Assembly (NCBI GenBank): GCA_030704615.1
Contig: CM060731.1
Location: 46,996,001-47,060,000, forward strand
DNA: 64,000 nucleotides
Source: Takakia lepidozioides
Taxonomy: Eukaryota > Streptophyta > Takakiopsida > Takakiales > Takakiaceae
Direction of reading: 5' to 3'
The first letter of the stretch is position 1, and every line of letters begins with the position of its first letter. Position numbers and translations under genes: made by a program. Below are positions 35,258-45,375 of this stretch, one piece after another. The notes under the pieces are model-generated. The model was not told the DNA's origin and searched no databases. It worked only from the letters and a program-made list of their open reading frames with translations.

Positions 35258-36010
35258 TTACCTTGATATGGGATTGCCTTGATAATTCCCTCTTGGATTA
35301 TCTCTTCCTACCATACCATTGTTATATCCACCAGGCCTACCATAGTGGTCCTGGTCATTGTTTCTTCTTGGTTGGGGTTGCACTTGATGCACCCTCATCT
35401 GCCTTGGTTCCATTGTAGCTGTCCTTCTGTTGTAATAACAATTCTCAGTAGAATGGTTATCCATTTTACAGATAGTACAGTGTTTCTCCTTCATGTGGCA
35501 TTCAACTGTGGTATGGCCTTCATTTTGGCACTATGCACACCAAACACCCTTCCTCCAATGTGTTGCAGCCTCTGTGACATATTTTTTCAAGATTTCTTCC
35601 AATCTTTTTTCATAGCTGTCCCTCTTCAACTTTTCCTTCTTCTTGCTCTTCTTCCTCATCTGACTCATCCTCACAGTCATCATCATCTGTTTTATCCTTC
35701 CTGACCGATTTCCCTTGCTCAATTCTGTTGGCTGTTTCAAATGCCTCCTCCACTGTATTATGGGGTAACATATCCACTTTCTTTTGTAACTCCGGTCTCA
35801 GTCCACTCACAAACCAAGTCTTTTGTAAACCTGCTGGTGGCACATCAGACAACTTCTTGACCAGTAACTCCATCTTCTCTAGATATTCTTCAACAGTTTC
35901 ATGCTTCTTTTGTCTCAACTGTTGTAGATTACCGTACACTTCATCCTTAGTTTTGTTTGTCCTGAACCTGTTTCGGAATGTTGTACTAAGGCCATTCCAG
36001 GTTTGAAAAT
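35258..36010 (-). pseudogene. Ty3-type retrotransposon gag with tandem zinc knuckles
   Basis: The minus strand encodes a retrotransposon Gag capsid-like region (TWNGLSTTFRNRF, then EEYLEKMELLVKKL and GLRPELQKKV), an acidic DDDD/EEEE stretch, and two CCHC knuckles (CQNEGHTTVEC preceded by WCA-stop, then CTICKMDNHSTENC), ending in an Arg/Asn/Gly-rich tail. This capsid and nucleocapsid protein packages element RNA. A frameshift in the acidic region and a TAG inside the first knuckle disable it. It belongs to the same family as the fragment at 1-430. At about 36020 it abuts coiled-coil ORF sequence abruptly. Confidence 0.75.
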
Positions 36011-36089
36011 GATTATTGGGAAATCCGCCTAAGTCCCAGACAGCCCTATAACATTATCCCTCCCTCTCTGAAAAAGCCGTGCCCTCACG

Positions 36090-37966
36090 GTTAATGTGTG
36101 GGGTCTTCATACCTTGGCGAACGGGCACCTTTCCGTGGACAAGAGTCAGTGCGAGGGCTTAGAGTTTTAGCCCGAACGGCATCTGACCGTGGCGGAGATG
36201 ACTGTCTGCTGATAGGAGCGGATTGTCCTGGCCGAATATAGTGGGGAAGCCCTTCAGGAATAGGAGAGCTCCTCCGTGCTTTGTCACCCATGACCTGTTC
36301 ATACTACTCTGCCATGTCCAACACATCTTTACTGGACGAACCCGAGACATGGGGTTCCTTTGCATTATGCTGATCTTTCTGGCTCCTGTGCTGAACTAAT
36401 AGGTCCATGGGCATCCCATCAATGCCTACCATGTCTGGAACATTGTCAAGACAAGCTCTGTCAACTTTCTTTCTAGCCGGGGCAGTATATGTGCGCAATG
36501 CACCCTCCGTGTAATTGGGTGGTTTGTGGAGATGTTTGGAGGTCTCGAGCCATTGCCTAGCCATCTGCCCCTTAAAAAAAAGATGATTATGATCCCAGAG
36601 AGTCTGTCTCAGGTGATCTTGGGCCTGCTGAAACCAAGACTTGAGTTGTGTGTAATGCTGAAGCATGAACCTGACATCATGATATGTAAACTGGGGAGGC
36701 AAAGGCAGTTGCCATTGAGGTCCATTGGAAAAAGAAGGATACCTCTGATGCATTGTTTGTCGCTCGATCTGATATCTGAGTAGAAAACACGTTGCATAGT
36801 AAGTACCACATCCCATGACAATTGCCTCCTTGGTTTTGGTTGACACCGGACCATGAATAACTTGGAATGCCAGCAACTCCTTCATCATGACACTTGCGCC
36901 GTGGCACCACTGAGCAAAGACATGATCCTCCAACTGTGTGTTCGCATCAAAAACTTTGTGCCTTGTTGCCAATGGCAACCAATGACGCATGATGTGGTAA
37001 TATAGCCCCAACGATTGCACATGTGAGAAATGTTTCCAAGCCATTTCCATGACTTGGGGAATTTGCCCAAGAGGTAGAATTACATCATCATTATAGGCCT
37101 GCCGAGCAAAAGTCTGTGGTGGTACAATTGGTTCATTCCAGACAGCAAGCTGAGTGTCTGGCACTTGAGTGTCCAAGTCCATAAGTGATACCTTGGGTGA
37201 CTGTGACGTTGTAGCCCCTGTATCCAAGTCTGGTTTAGCTTGTGCCTCATTGACCTCCAATTGTCGCCGCTTCTTTATGCCAAAGATCAATTCATCCACT
37301 TGAATATGAAGAGTGTCCACGTCTTCCTGCAAACCAGCTATTGTACTATACACTCCGTCAATAGTATTGGTGGCAATGTCCTGCACTTGCTGTTGGAAAT
37401 CTATGATTTCGTCCCTAGTTAATTTGCGAGGGACCTTGCCATCTACCGGCTCGCCGTTCAACCATAGTTGAAGAATGTGATCATCAACCTGCTGACGAGT
37501 AGAACTTCGCAGTTTTTGCTCCTCTTCGCATTGGAATGCCTTCACCTGGTGTTGTAAGCTTTCCATTATGGTCTTGTAAGAATAAACCAAGGCAGCAAAA
37601 GTACCCATCACATGGTTAGCTAGGCTTTTGTCCTGCCTTAGTGTTCTCAACAATGTCCTTCATGTGTTGAAGAACCAGTTGCTTTTGTAAAATGGTCTGT
37701 GACCGATTGTCTTTTTGGATTCTCAACTCCTTAATTGACCCGACATTCAGAGCAATGGTCTTCTCCATCTCAGCAATGCGTTCGGCTTGTTGGATGTTTT
37801 GAATGCGAGCCTTGGCATACTGTGCTACTGTGTCCCTTACATCACCATGCGCGGTCTCCAAAACAGACTTCAACTCAGCATTGTGCGTGGTAAGGTGGTG
37901 ATTAGCTTTGACCAACTCATCATTGAGTAGCTTGAACTGTTGATTAAGGAGTTTATGATTGTGCAC
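36090..37966 (-). pseudogene. Retrotransposon coiled-coil ORF, copy 1
   Basis: The frame from 37653 to 36304 is open for about 450 codons; an upstream part (37966-37616) is in another frame. The N-terminal half is a long coiled coil rich in Gln, Glu and Leu (for example HIQVDELIFGIKKRRQL); the C-terminal half has His/Tyr/Trp-rich segments (MEMAWKHFSHVQSLG, HIMRHWLPLATRHKVF) and ends near RSPRYEDPTH. No known enzyme is recognised. A closely similar copy at 50959-53120 sits directly before a polypurine tract and LTR, so the ORF occupies the env-like position of the element, or belongs to a non-autonomous relative. Here it is joined head to head with integrase sequence at about 37945. Confidence 0.6.
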
Positions 37967-38572
37967 AGGAATAGTAGAACCTATTACCCACAGGGCAATG
38001 GGCAGGCAGAGGCCACCAACAAGATATTATGCACTATCCTTGCTAAGATAGTCAATGCCAACAGAACTGATTGGGATACAAAGCTATTAACAGCTTTGTG
38101 GTCATACATGACTTCATACAAGGTCACCACCAAGTATATACCATTCCAATTAGTCTATGGCATGGAAGCTCTACTTCCAATGGAGTTCTTACTACCTACC
38201 ATGAGAACTGAATAGGGAAGGAGAATGGAATTGGAGGATTCAATTAAAGTAAGGAAACATGAACTATATCATGTGGAATAAGTACGTGCTAATGCAGCAG
38301 ATAATATGGCCATAATTCAGATAAAAAGAAAGGATCGGTTTGATGAAAGCAAACTAAAAACTTTTAAAACAAGAGATTTGGTACTGTGGTTGCAGAATAA
38401 GGGAAAGATTAAAGCTTCTAAGCTGAAATCACCATGGAAGGGACCTTATGTCATACATAAGATGTATGATAACAATACAGCTATGTTACAAACAATTAAC
38501 AATGAAATGATTGGTAGAGTCAATGCCAACAAGTTGAAGAGATACAGTGGTATCCATGATAGACTATTGTAG
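37946..38572 (+). pseudogene. Ty3/gypsy integrase C-terminal fragment
   Basis: The plus strand encodes the end of the integrase core (TYYPQGNGQAEATNKILC, with the catalytic Glu), an LLTALWSYMTSYK segment, a stop near 38214, and a C-terminal region (IKRKDRFDESKLKTFKTRD, LKSPWKGPYVIHKMY) typical of the end of plant Ty3 polyproteins. It is closely related to 17520-18020 but keeps the true C-terminus ending at 38572. Two stops (near 38214 and 38280) break it. The left edge is a rearrangement with the minus-strand coiled-coil ORF. Confidence 0.8.
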
Positions 38573-38790
38573 CATGATTTGCATCTTGAAACACAGACGC
38601 AGTCACAGACTACACCAGTAGCACCAACGGAGCATAAAGCACTTGTCATAACGCCGAATGTGTATGGCTATAGCAGAGAACACAGGTGTTCACACAGCCA
38701 ACACAGCCTACCATAGTCAGTCACAGCCTGTCACAGGCAACACGGCCCACATAGGTTGCATAGTCCATTGGAGCAGTGACAAGTGGACGC
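38573..38790 (+). mobile_element. LTR remnant after integrase
   Basis: Directly after the polyprotein stop the DNA is rich in CACAGCC, CACAGACT and TCACAGCCTGTCACAG units, the reverse complement of the tandem CTGTG units in the LTRs at 30147-30841 and 50160-50921. This fits the start of a degraded 3' LTR in the same orientation as the integrase. Confidence 0.45.
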
Positions 38791-39710
38791 GGGTTAACGA
38801 CATTGAAATGGCCGATAAGTAAAAAGACAGCCTGGGAGTCAAATTCGGAGAAAACGCACTTAAAACCATGAACCATAATCAAATACGACCAAATCCTGCA
38901 GAAACTACATCGAAAACAACTGACAACGAAACAAACAACGGATGAACAAGGGAGCTGGAAGCAAGCAGCGGGGAAGAAGCCTAAAAGAAATTTGGGCGCC
39001 TAAAAGAAAAAACATGTGGCGGGGTTTTATTCAAGCAACGTTTATGCAGGCTAAAGACCCCACGCGTGGGCCGTCAGATGTTTGCGCCAGTGGTCACACG
39101 GGCTCCGCCCTCATTCCAAGTGGCTTAAACATGTGCCTTACCCTACACAAATAGATAATGATAAAGATAAAGTTTATTATTATTATTATTACTATATTTA
39201 TTTAAAAAAAAAAGTTTCTCAGTCACAAATAGACTGGGGCTTCATCCCCTTTACTTTTAAAAAAAGACTAAAAAAGACTAAAAAAAAAGACTAACGACTG
39301 TCCCTTCTTACTTGGATCTTCTATTATTGGGTTGAATAGCCTTTAACTTAATTATAGCGCCCTTTGCTACGATTGAGAGCTTTTGGCAACTCAAAAAAGA
39401 AGAGAAACTGCATAGCTTTATAAAAAGACCCAAGTGGGGTGAGTGTACAAATGGGTGTAACTGTCCCCAAGAGGAAACAACCAAAGCTCGCACAGCTAGA
39501 TATATTGACACAAAGAAAGAAAAACGATTGGCTTGTTGAGTAGCAGGGCGGGGGTCAGTGTTGTGGGGTTGCTTGAACAGCAAGCACGCTAGTATTTAGG
39601 TACGCAAACACCTTGTTTCTCCTTCTCGCTTCACTCTGTCGCCCTCTTCCTTCGCAGACCCGTGTTGAAGTCCGAGTTAAAGAGAGGTTCTCAACAGCGT
39701 CGCCTTGACA
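38791..39710. other. Intergenic, with 5' flank of the F-box gene
   Basis: No gene in 38791-39600. A short TTA microsatellite lies at 39174-39190 and an A-run at 39204-39213. 39600-39660 is pyrimidine-rich, which would suit a plant 5' leader of the F-box gene; no clear TATA element was assigned. Confidence 0.4.
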
Positions 39711-40910
39711 ATGTCTACGCGCAAGGTTCGTCGCAGGGATCTCTCAGGCTGTCGTCGTGCTGCACCAGTGCTCACCCTCGTGGACAAGGAGGTCATGGAC
39801 CCGGAGGTGTGGGGCAAGCTACCGTGCGACTTACTGGACAGAGCGCTTGCATGCTTAGATTGTAGAGATATCTTCCGCTTACTGACGGTGTGCAAGCGGT
39901 GGCCCGCAAATCCAGGTTTTATGCATCTTTGCAATGAAGTGGGTCTTCGTCAAATATTGGAGCCGTCCTTCCTTTTTAGCTTGTCTGACGGTAGCATATC
40001 ACGTACTGTTATGGAGTTTTGGGATCCTTCAAGGGGAGTGTTGCACAAGATGGACCTCTCATTTCTTACGCCTCATTTGTTTCATTGTGACGCAACAAAA
40101 GGACAAGTTGTGTCGCACCATCGACCATTTTCGCATATCCAATCTGCAGATGGAGGTCTCTTTTCCATCAAATCAAGCTGTACCTGTGGGGATTTCCACC
40201 TCACGGTGTTCAACCCAATCTCGAAGTGTTGCAGACGACTACCTCCAGTGCCTACAGTTTACCGAGAAGATGGCATAAACTCTTTTGGTCAATTGGTGGT
40301 GGATAGGAGTACCGGTGGGTACAAGCTTATTTTGCTATTTGCTACAACTTTGGCTACCGAAAGAGTTGCAGTGAACAAGACTTTGGTATACGACTCTATC
40401 TCCAACTCGTGGAATGAGACAGGAAACATGCCACCACTGGGAGCCCGGTTTATGAAGTTTGCCAAATGCGGCAACGTGATGTACGCCATGACCTCTCGGT
40501 GGCGGAAATTATTTGCTTATGACATACTTGGCACTGGAGCGTGGGCGGAGGTTCGGACACAGATCCCCAATCACTCAAGTGCATGTCCAAAATATTTGGT
40601 GGAAAGTCGGGGCCGCTTGTTGCTGGCTGCAGTGGTTAAGAGTGGCACACTCGATACTCCATGTTTGTGGGAGTTCAATGTCTCCAGTCGAGAATGGAAG
40701 CAGTTGCCAATAATGCCTCGTCAAGATTTGTTTTTATTTTGTGCGGGAGGGTGTGGTGATAAAGTAATTGTGGAGCGCTTTAACTCATCAGGAGTGCTGG
40801 TATTTGATACTGTACAAAACTCATGGGAGAGGCAGACACTTCCCTACTATTCCGGCTACAGTATAAGGGAGCTGAAGGCTGGAAAGTTTTGTAGGGGAAT
40901 AACTGTGTAA
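39711..40910 (+). CDS. F-box protein with kelch-like C-terminal repeats
   Basis: A single exon of 399 codons. The ATG at 39711 is chosen because the frame two codons earlier opens only at a TTG. An F-box lies at about residues 29-73 (WGKLPCDLLDRALACL, then FRLLTVCKRW), the module that binds SKP1 in SCF ubiquitin ligases. The C-terminal 250 residues resemble the kelch-like beta-propeller of plant F-box proteins, with SNSWNETGNMP, FNVSSREWKQLPIMP and FDTVQNSWERQTLP as repeat blades; this part would select the substrate. No lesions are seen, and a CT-rich leader precedes it, so it is probably functional. The substrate cannot be predicted. A LINE tail sits about 235 bases after the stop. Confidence 0.85.
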   Translation: MSTRKVRRRDLSGCRRAAPVLTLVDKEVMDPEVWGKLPCDLLDRALACLDCRDIFRLLTVCKRWPANPGFMHLCNEVGLRQILEPSFLFSLSDGSISRTVMEFWDPSRGVLHKMDLSFLTPHLFHCDATKGQVVSHHRPFSHIQSADGGLFSIKSSCTCGDFHLTVFNPISKCCRRLPPVPTVYREDGINSFGQLVVDRSTGGYKLILLFATTLATERVAVNKTLVYDSISNSWNETGNMPPLGARFMKFAKCGNVMYAMTSRWRKLFAYDILGTGAWAEVRTQIPNHSSACPKYLVESRGRLLLAAVVKSGTLDTPCLWEFNVSSREWKQLPIMPRQDLFLFCAGGCGDKVIVERFNSSGVLVFDTVQNSWERQTLPYYSGYSIRELKAGKFCRGITV

Positions 40911-41084
40911 TGTGATGATTTCGTGGATCACCACAATGCTAGGTTTATGATTCTTGGTTAAGTTTAGGGTCGAAGACATGCGGGCAATCAAAGCATGTGC
41001 AACTCTGAGTTGTGGCCTGCATTGAGGAGGCATTTGGCAAGGTGCCAGGGGTGTCCTTCGAAGGTCACAGCTCTTTCGAAGGCC

Positions 41085-41154
41085 ACATCTCTCTTCTTTC
41101 GTTCTTTCCATATCTTTTCCACCTATAAAGTACCGTTTCATTTCATTTCATCTT
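41085..41154 (+). mobile_element. 5'-truncated LINE tail near the F-box 3' end
   Basis: CCTATAAAGTACCGTTTCAT followed by repeated TTTCA units (41122-41154) matches the 3' end of the LINE fragment at 42165-42613 read on the minus strand (TATAAAGTACC, then ATTTC repeats). A very short, 5'-truncated copy in plus orientation is the simplest reading. Confidence 0.5.
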
Positions 41155-41159
41155 TGCCG

Positions 41160-42160
41160 TCAACAGTACTCTAACCAGTCTCTATATGTCACGGTCCTGA
41201 AGCTTCTCTTGTGCGAGATTGGGCATTGAGATGCTGGACTAACTTAGGTACCCTATTCTTTGTTTGTTTTGTTTGAGGTGTTAGAGTGTTTGTTTACTTC
41301 AGTGTATTGATGCTCCCTGAATAGCAAGTTGAACATTGTTAGATACTTGCTATTCATGTCGTGGCCTAGAAGAGATGTGGCCTAGAGTAGCTATTAGATC
41401 TTTTTCGGTAGGACACATCTAGTAGATATATATTGAGCTCGGGGGAGAGAGGTTACATATCTTTTGTATATACCTCTGAAGTGCAGGGATAGAGAAGGAG
41501 ACAGTTAGCAAATTATATAGATGGGGTCTTGTCCAAGACAGAAGAAACGATGACTATAGAGGGTCTCTCTAAGTTACGATGCAGCTGGATGGCCATAAAC
41601 GTTTTTGTTAGCAGCCTTGCAGACATAATCGTCTCAAATCACCTGGCAAGGATGCAAATATTTTTGCACTATGGACCACTGGTATCAGTGCAGAGCCCAG
41701 GCAAGTTGGGCAAGAATCCTCAGTCCTTTCCCTCAGTACCATGCAGCATCTGGCAAAGAACGATGAACATATTACAAACAAGTCAATGCCTCCTGCGTGG
41801 AATTCCATGAAGAGCATAAGCCTGATGGCTTCCACAGTGTCAGCATGCCCACTGGGCTCCCCAAATGCACTACCATAGTGAAATCGGCCACTCATTACAC
41901 CTGCCTTTCCTCCAAGCAGCTCGATCATCTTTCCGACTGGGCCAAAGCCAACAAGAGTTACATGAAAAATAAAAATTATTAGCATGATCCAAAAGATTTG
42001 ACATTTAGAAAATTCAAAACCTCATGCGTGTCAATAGAACCGCATGGTCCAAAAACAATCTTGGTCTCGTGCATCTTGCATCAACTCATATAGTAGCAGC
42101 ACAGGAAGCGTCATGCCATGGACCCACTGGACCCGTTACCAATGATGACTCATGCTGTCC
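41160..42160. other. Unassigned intergenic DNA
   Basis: No gene, repeat or RNA recognised. Open frames of 60-125 codons here lack domains and codon-usage support. Confidence 0.4.
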
Positions 42161-42164
42161 AGAA

Positions 42165-42613
42165 TGAAATGAAATGAAATGGTACTTTATAACGTCCGCG
42201 GAAAGCTCATAGAGCTTATGGGACAAAATGGAAACATGAGAGAGGAACAAGTACAGAAACCACAATTAATGTTCTAGCGAATGTCGAAGGGTGAAGGCCT
42301 CGTGCAGGTAGGCTGCCAAGCATTTTTGATCCTCATAGTGGAAGACATCAGTGAGAGTTTGGGTTCCACTGAATAAACAGTGGAATCTCCCATGGATCTC
42401 GTAGTATAGAGGGCAGTAGAAGAAGAAGTGTGCTTCAGTTTCGATTTCCTGGCTGCGCCCTATGCAAGCTGGACATAGGCGGTCCTCCCGTTGCAGGTTT
42501 TCCCATCTGCCAGTCTCTATCCGTAGGTTGTGGGAACCCACCCTGAACCGCCCCGATGCCCTCAGGAGAATAAAAGTTAATACCGGGCTGGTTTCCACAT
42601 TGGGCTCCAACAT
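42165..42613 (-). pseudogene. LINE (non-LTR retrotransposon) 3' end with zf-RVT motif
   Basis: The minus strand encodes the C-terminal zinc-binding segment of a LINE reverse-transcriptase protein: FRVGSHNLRIETGRW, then CPAC, ETEAHFFFYCPLY (pattern R-G-H, CX2C, HX4C). The family uses this region in target-primed reverse transcription. After the stop come about 100 bases of 3' UTR and a tail of ATTTC repeats at 42165-42182, a typical simple-repeat LINE tail. The reverse-transcriptase and endonuclease parts are missing, as expected for 5' truncation. Confidence 0.75.
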
Positions 42614-43575
42614 CTGCTGTTGGTAATGTCACAAGCATTCTGCCTGCAATCCATGAGCTATATCTGCAGTCTTATCCACCACATAGCAACAATGATCATG
42701 TCCAATCCTTGCAGAAGTTTGTCCTGTTCACCAGGATATAGTGAATGTGCAGTGGTTGACAAGGTGCCGCTTACGAGCAACGATGAGAATCACTTTGTGA
42801 TCAAATGCCTTATTCGCTATACTCGTCGGCCTGAAGTAAGCATGCGTATCTTGGACAAATCCCCAGTAGATTGTTGGTAAACTGTTTTAAACTTTTGTGC
42901 TCCAAAGACATGAACTACGGTTATCTTAACAGGATTCTAAGTTTTCTTCTCAAGGTGTTTTTTGTCAGAAGTTGAAGATCGCTTCTAGTGGTCATCTTCC
43001 TACGTGAATTTGTTTGCAGCCATCAGAGATTTAGATTTTGGGAGATGACCCTCGAAACGGTACTGCATGGTACTCAATAAATGCAAGATGCTTGGGTGAC
43101 TGCAGTACCTCATAACTAAGGCATTTGAAGACATTATCAACTGAGGAAATTGTCCATCATGCCAAACCCAACCATGACCAAATTTGATGTAATCAGAATT
43201 TCAGTAGAATCACCCGGAAGAACCTACGTCGTATCGCGAAGGCGGCACTGATGTGGTGTAATTGGCTCATAGATGTCTCTGAAATTGGCTCAGTGTCCAG
43301 CAGATGCTCTTGGAAAGAGAGAGAGAGAGAGAGACCTGTAGAGAAAGTGCGCGCAGTCGCGGGCCTCTAAACGATCATATCACCGGCCCGTGCCAGTCGC
43401 AGTGGTAGTCGTCCTTGCATAGACACTGAACGGCCAGTTTTTGTAACCGGTTCACCAGTTATCCCAGGTTTGAAGTCACCACAGCGAGGTCGGATGAAAC
43501 GGTAGGGAAATTCAAAAATTTATCCCAAGTCCATGACTTTCAAGCATCTCCCCTCAGAAGCACATTGTCAGCAAA
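42614..43575. other. Intergenic, 5' flank of the eIF4E-like gene
   Basis: No gene recognised. A GA microsatellite lies at 43316-43334. The 200 bases before the ATG at 43576 have the context CAAAATGTC, acceptable for plant initiation. Confidence 0.4.
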
Positions 43576-45375
43576 ATGTCAGCAGAAGCGAATTCTCAGA
43601 GCTCTCAGAGCAGGCTTGGACCCATGACCCGTGAGGGTCTGCTTACTGCGTACGAAGCCCTTGAGAGCCGATTCCACAAACGCTACATTCTCTGGGACGT
43701 CAATTGTCCGGGCCTCGAGGATGGAGAGATTGCGTCGCCGCAATTGCAAGTGGAGAGTGCGGTGGACGTGATGAACCAGCACCCGCTGGTACATTCGTGG
43801 ACTTTTTGGTTTTCAGATGCAACCGCTCCTCCCGCCACTTACACAGTGGCGACGCGAGAAGAGTTTTGGTGGTACACATCCTATCTCTCCTCGTCATTTT
43901 GTCTTCATCTGGCCACCAATATTGTAGACGGGTGAACCCTAGCGTGTGAGCATTTGAATGTCGATTATTTGCTGCTAATTTGTCGAACATTCTTCTATAT
44001 ACCATTCAGTGAGTTATTAAGTCTGCTATTTGGATGCAGCCTGTACAACAATGTGATGCGACCTACCAAGCTCCTCGCTGGCACCCATACCATTAAGTGT
44101 TTCAAGTGTCTCCACGTCTTCAAGGACGGAAAGGAGCTTCTTCACGACGAGGACAAAGAGGAAATGGGTGACGAGGAGGACCTTCGAGAGTGGGAGGGTC
44201 CCACATTTGCAAATGGTGGCAAGTGGACTGCGAACACTCGCTGTGGCAAGAGTGCCCTTGACACTTTCTGGCTTCACACTGTAGTTTTCCTTTCCCCTCT
44301 TCTAAATGCATGAGGGTTGGCAGCAAGTGAAACTGCTGTAAGCACTACCGTGAGTACATTGGGTTAGAGCAGGATGACTGGCTGGTGCCTTCTCTTTCAA
44401 TTTGGATGATCTGAATTGTGGCTTAAAGGTCCTTGACATGATACTGAAGATAATAACTCATCACCAACCTGTTTGCCATGAGCGCGGGCAAATAAGGAAG
44501 AGTGAAAATAAATCATGCAGGACACTGTCTCATCTCTATCACCCACAACGTCTTTTCTGCAGGTCTCTTGTGTATTTGTTCATCACATTCTGTTTAACTT
44601 GTGGCTGCAGCTCTTGGCACTGATGGGGGAGGAGTTTGATGACCCTGATGAGATCTATGGGGCAGTGGTGAGTGTCCGGCGGGCACAGGGCAAGGTTGCC
44701 ATTTGGACCAACACTGCCTTAGATAGAGCTGCTCAGGTACTTTTATGTGGTTATGTTCCTGCTCAAATGTTTAGTGGAAATGATGGAAATAGCATCTGAG
44801 ATTATGTACTTACTAGGTGCTTGCCACAGGACTTGGCTGACCCACATTCCTGGCTTGGATGGTTTACAGAGAAAGGAAGACAGTGTGTATTTGAACTAGA
44901 TTGACACAGTGAATAAATAGCCTTTGGCCATAAACCCCTAAAAAATGGAGGGGGAGGGAGAAAAAGATAGGTGGGGCAAGGTAAGGGTTCATCTTATTAA
45001 CCTGGCATGGGGGTGCAGATAAGCATCGGGAGGAAATGGAAGGCTGTGTTGCAGGGCTATCATGATGAGCTTAGTTATTATTTCCATGTAAGTGATTTTT
45101 TCTCTGTACTTTTAAATCTCACACCTCTTAGAGCAGAGAGGAGAGATGAGGTATTGACGGTTGAATTTTAGACTTCCCACGTCTTATCTTTGCCTTCATC
45201 CCCTGTTTGGGCTTGCTCAGCCTAGAGATGGACTTATAAGACAGTGCTAGAAGTGGCCTTGTGGTCAGAGAGAGTGAGAGAGAGGGAGTTAAGACCTGCT
45301 ATATTCCAGAACCTGACATTTCTTTTGTTGTGTTTTCCCTAGGAGGACGACGAGATAGCTCGTTACACAGTGTAG
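43576..45375 (+). CDS. eIF4E-family mRNA cap-binding protein
   Basis: Five exons in phase with GT-AG borders: 43576-43871, 44040-44280, 44611-44736, 45019-45087 and 45343-45375, giving 254 residues. Conserved eIF4E blocks in order: HPLVHSWTFWF (start of the fold and eIF4G-binding face), EEFW, LYNNVMRPTKLLAG, EWEGPTFANGGKW (the second cap-stacking Trp and the Glu that reads the guanine), WLHTLLALMGEEF, DEIYGAVVSVR, VAIWT (the Trp contacting the methyl group) and the canonical plant end RYTV. Family role: binding the 5' cap and recruiting eIF4G for translation. Odd points: the loop that normally holds the first cap-stacking Trp is missing, FWF running almost directly into the YT-EEFW strand, and an acidic insertion of about 20 residues precedes WEGP. 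No stops or frameshifts. Confidence 0.85.

Noticed and set aside
39705-39710. Start of the F-box protein two codons earlier
   Set aside because: The codon at 39705 is TTG; the first ATG is at 39711.
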